Part shown: positions 61,376 through 64,000 of the stretch, piece after piece
Layout of the letters: the number at the start of each line of letters is the position of its first letter
How positions within the stretch are numbered: the stretch's first letter is position 1
NCBI GenBank assembly: GCA_008973525.1
Contig: WACJ01000410.1
Coordinates: forward strand, 1 to 64,000
Origin: Stenopsyche tienmushanensis
Taxonomy: Eukaryota > Arthropoda > Insecta > Trichoptera > Stenopsychidae
Direction: 5' to 3'
Length of the DNA stretch: 64,000 nucleotides
The notes under the pieces: generated by a model
What the model saw: only the letters and a program-made list of their open reading frames with translations
Databases searched by the model: none
What the model was told of the DNA's origin: nothing
Program-made: the position numbers and the translations under genes

Positions 61376-63742
61376 ACTTTTATTGATTGAGTCATATACA
61401 TAGCATAATGCAACCACCAAACTAGTAGCGCGCCCATTTTATTATATATTACACAAACACAGCTACATCTTTTAACTAAAAAACATCGTTAACAAATGGA
61501 ATTAAACAATTTATAAAGTCAACTTTTCCCCAATAGAAGAGACATTTCACTTCAAAAGATTGCATATTTTATGTTGACAAAAATTATAAGTTTTGTTCTG
61601 TTGCTCTGCTTTGTTATCTGCGGATAGTTCATGCGACATTCAAATACTCATCCTGCTCACTTTACAAATTAATATTGGAGCTGAAAGTTTTTACGTATTT
61701 TTATTTTTTTATTAATTGACGAGGATCTGATTCAATGAAAGATCGCAGCATATCTTCATCAAAATTTGAGTCATCCTGATTTAGGAGCATCCTGTAATTT
61801 TCTGTCGCCCAATTTAAAGCGTCTAAATTGACATATGTTCATCGTTAAAACTGGTCCATATATTTCATTTGTGTAGTTTCGGACCATGGTCGCACTCAAG
61901 CCCCGACCAAGAAAAAATAGCCTACAAATGTGTCCTTTTTGGTTACGAAATTCATCATGTTTGGCGTTAATAATTCATAATGAGATTTATGACACAGAAA
62001 GTAAGGCTGAAAAATCATGCAAAAAGAAAAAAATCCAATGATGATTCTTTACCGTGTCTGGATAATAATTGAACTCAGATGAGTGCATGCGAAAATAATG
62101 GATTTCTTTCGGGAGAACCCAATACGATACGTATTTTATCAATTTTTTGATAAATATAAAGTCTCGCAGATGGGATGCCTCCTTTTAAAGACATGCAATA
62201 AAGCATCAAGTCTTCGCACAGCCCGAGAAACGACAAACGCCATAAATTCGCATTAATATGTTATATGCAAAATGTATTCTAATTTCATAAATATTGTATG
62301 TAATTTATTAATAAAAAGGGCAAGAAAGTGATATCTCAGAAGTAGAGTCATATAATTTAAATCGATTGACCATTCATTCCGATTCCAAAGTGGAATCCAT
62401 AAGGAATCAACTATAATTTAGATTGATGTAACCAGCATCAAAAATTGTCTTTTTAAATTGATTGAATTTCACTCAAGCCCCAAATCGAATCAACAACTGA
62501 TTGACCTATAGGTCAATAAAATACACATCAAAAGAGAAAGGCCGACGATGAAGAACCCGTTGCAAAAATGTTCACAAACATATTTAAACAATATATATAT
62601 CAGATAGATCATATCATGTTAAAAACAGTTTTTATATAAAAACAATTTATTTTTCGAATACAAGTTTATTCTTAATATTGTACCTGGAATTTTGCAATTC
62701 ATTCATCCATCTTAAATACTATGGCCTAGTTATATTTATCGGGAAGTTAACAGAGAATCCCAATATTAAAATATTTTTATATCCAAGAAGATCTTCTATA
62801 GAGCTAGCTCATGTCAGATAAAACGAAAATGGTGTAAAACATGTTTTTTGTACACATTTCAAAAATCTAATTATGCAAACAAAAATCGAGGGCTGCATAT
62901 ATATTTTTTTACGGATTCATGTTCGAATATAATTAATCTGTGGACTCAAGTCGTACTGTTTTGAAATAAACCAATAATATTCAATGCGGTATTAAAATAT
63001 TTACGCCATAGCGTTTGATAACGTTTCGTGAATATGACGAGTTGTCGTGCGCCCTTGAAAGCGCATCCAATGAAGCCACACGCATATATGATAATTTTCC
63101 GCTGAATTTCATTTGAGAAATTCATATCCAAGAAATAAACTAAATCATATAGTTTTATATATCAACTGCGACCTTTAATCGTTGCACAAACAAGATAAGA
63201 GTACGATTTATATTGAATTCAAATATTTAGAAATCAATACTGTTTCCTTGTTCTTATCATTTAATAAGGTCTCAAGGTAACAACATGATCAGTATTTTGT
63301 ATCCGACAAACAGCAAATAATTAGACTGAACTCAGAAAAATATTTCATACCAATTATTTATTTATTTTATTATTAAAAATTCTATTAATATTTTTTTTAA
63401 ATTTAAAATCCTAAATTAATTATTAGAACGCATGAGCGAAAATGTTATTTAATATTGCAAACTGTGTATGATTACTTTTTCAAATCCAGGTTATGTTAGT
63501 TTAAATAATATTTCATTCGTTATTTAATAAATAAATGCATTTATTATTGTTACGTGTCTTATTTGACATCTTATAAGATTCGATGATGCGTTCCATAATC
63601 AACAGAAAGGCCGGTAACGGATCGTTTAGCTATTTGTCTGTACATATGGAAGTAATTATTACCTTTATTCCATTACATTCTGCGAAAGCATTAGTAATGA
63701 TTTATGAGTGATATTATGTTAGGATGTGTATTTTGAATACTT
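60082..63742. other. Region right of the pogo-like coding relic; no cellular gene found
   Basis: Non-coding part of the pogo-like remnant to about 61375, then mostly AT-rich sequence. The only coding-like trace is a 45-codon minus-strand frame at 61704-61838 reading LNWATENYRM and an acidic FDEDMLRSFIESDPRQ, not recognised. Confidence 0.4.
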
Positions 63743-63746
63743 TTAA

Positions 63747-64000
63747 CGCATTCGCGGACACGCCTGCAATTGCAGACGGGTGTGTCTGCGAATGTGGGCG
63801 CGCGTTTGTATGTATGCACGTAATAACGTTCCTACACACCGCCAGTTGTGCCCAAGCTACGATCTTATTATGCTGATCACATGTTAGAATTACATTTTGG
63901 TTATAATGTAACTGTAAATATGTTTTTTAAAAACAGATGTCTTCTTCTGATGATGAATATGTTCCTTATTCTGATGTTGATTCTGGGGATTAATCTATTG
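63747..64000 (+). mobile_element. Possible piggyBac-like 5' end, running off the window
   Basis: TTAA at 63743-63746 is followed by CGCATTCGCGGACACG, which begins a 46-bp imperfect palindrome (63749-63794). After a short leader an ATG at 63937 opens an acidic peptide, MSSSDDEYVPYSDVDSGD, ended by TAA at 63991-63993. Acidic Ser/Asp N-termini and TTAA sites are usual in piggyBac-like transposases, but the early stop and the window edge prevent confirmation. Confidence 0.3.

Noticed and set aside
1..64000. Bacterial-type systems (operons, CRISPR, phage defence)
   Set aside because: All gene models are spliced and eukaryotic; no repeat-spacer array or Shine-Dalgarno-led gene cluster is present.

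Overview
This is a strongly AT-rich, gene-poor, repeat-laden stretch of eukaryotic nuclear DNA. Short exons with GT-AG introns, a tandem array of insect-style CRAL-TRIO genes, and remnants of mariner, hAT, piggyBac-like, pogo/Tigger, Mutator-like and Jockey elements all point to an insect. The order cannot be fixed from the sequence alone. No rRNA, tRNA, CRISPR or operon-like structure was seen.

Region by region: 1-10 kb holds no recognised cellular gene, only a Mutator-like transposase relic (about 2.4-3.08 kb), a LINE-like 3' tail (about 4.2-4.56 kb), an unclassified repeat (about 7.3-8.2 kb) and a (TA)n microsatellite. From 10.1 to 34.0 kb there are four head-to-tail plus-strand genes for CRAL-TRIO (Sec14/alpha-tocopherol-transfer-like) lipid-binding proteins of 309, 311, 311 and 310 residues, each rebuilt here exon by exon with consistent phases. 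A tRNA-derived SINE family is scattered in their introns and spacers, a hAT pseudogene lies between genes 3 and 4, and an antisense Jockey fragment sits in intron 1 of gene 4. From 34.0 to 39.3 kb no gene was found, but there is an 18-bp perfect hairpin and a TTAA-flanked piggyBac-like segment.

From 39.4 to 59.3 kb lies a six-exon minus-strand gene for a 314-residue 3-ketoacyl-CoA reductase / 17-beta-HSD type 12-like short-chain dehydrogenase. Its first intron is about 13.7 kb and is filled with transposons: a nested piggyBac-like/hAT-like element, a TIR-complete but defective mariner, and a second copy of the hAT-linked repeat. A CpG-rich promoter-like patch sits upstream of its ATG. From 59.5 to 64 kb there is a pogo/Tigger relic and a possible piggyBac-like 5' end running off the window.

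How the genes relate: the CRAL-TRIO proteins should bind or carry hydrophobic ligands (retinoids, tocopherol, carotenoids or phosphoinositides; the ligand cannot be read from sequence). The dehydrogenase would act in ER very-long-chain fatty acid elongation. Both concern lipids, but nothing in the sequence links their regulation. I found no convincing new multi-gene system. The most informative anomalies are splice-site and intron-position differences among the CRAL-TRIO paralogues and the nested transposons.
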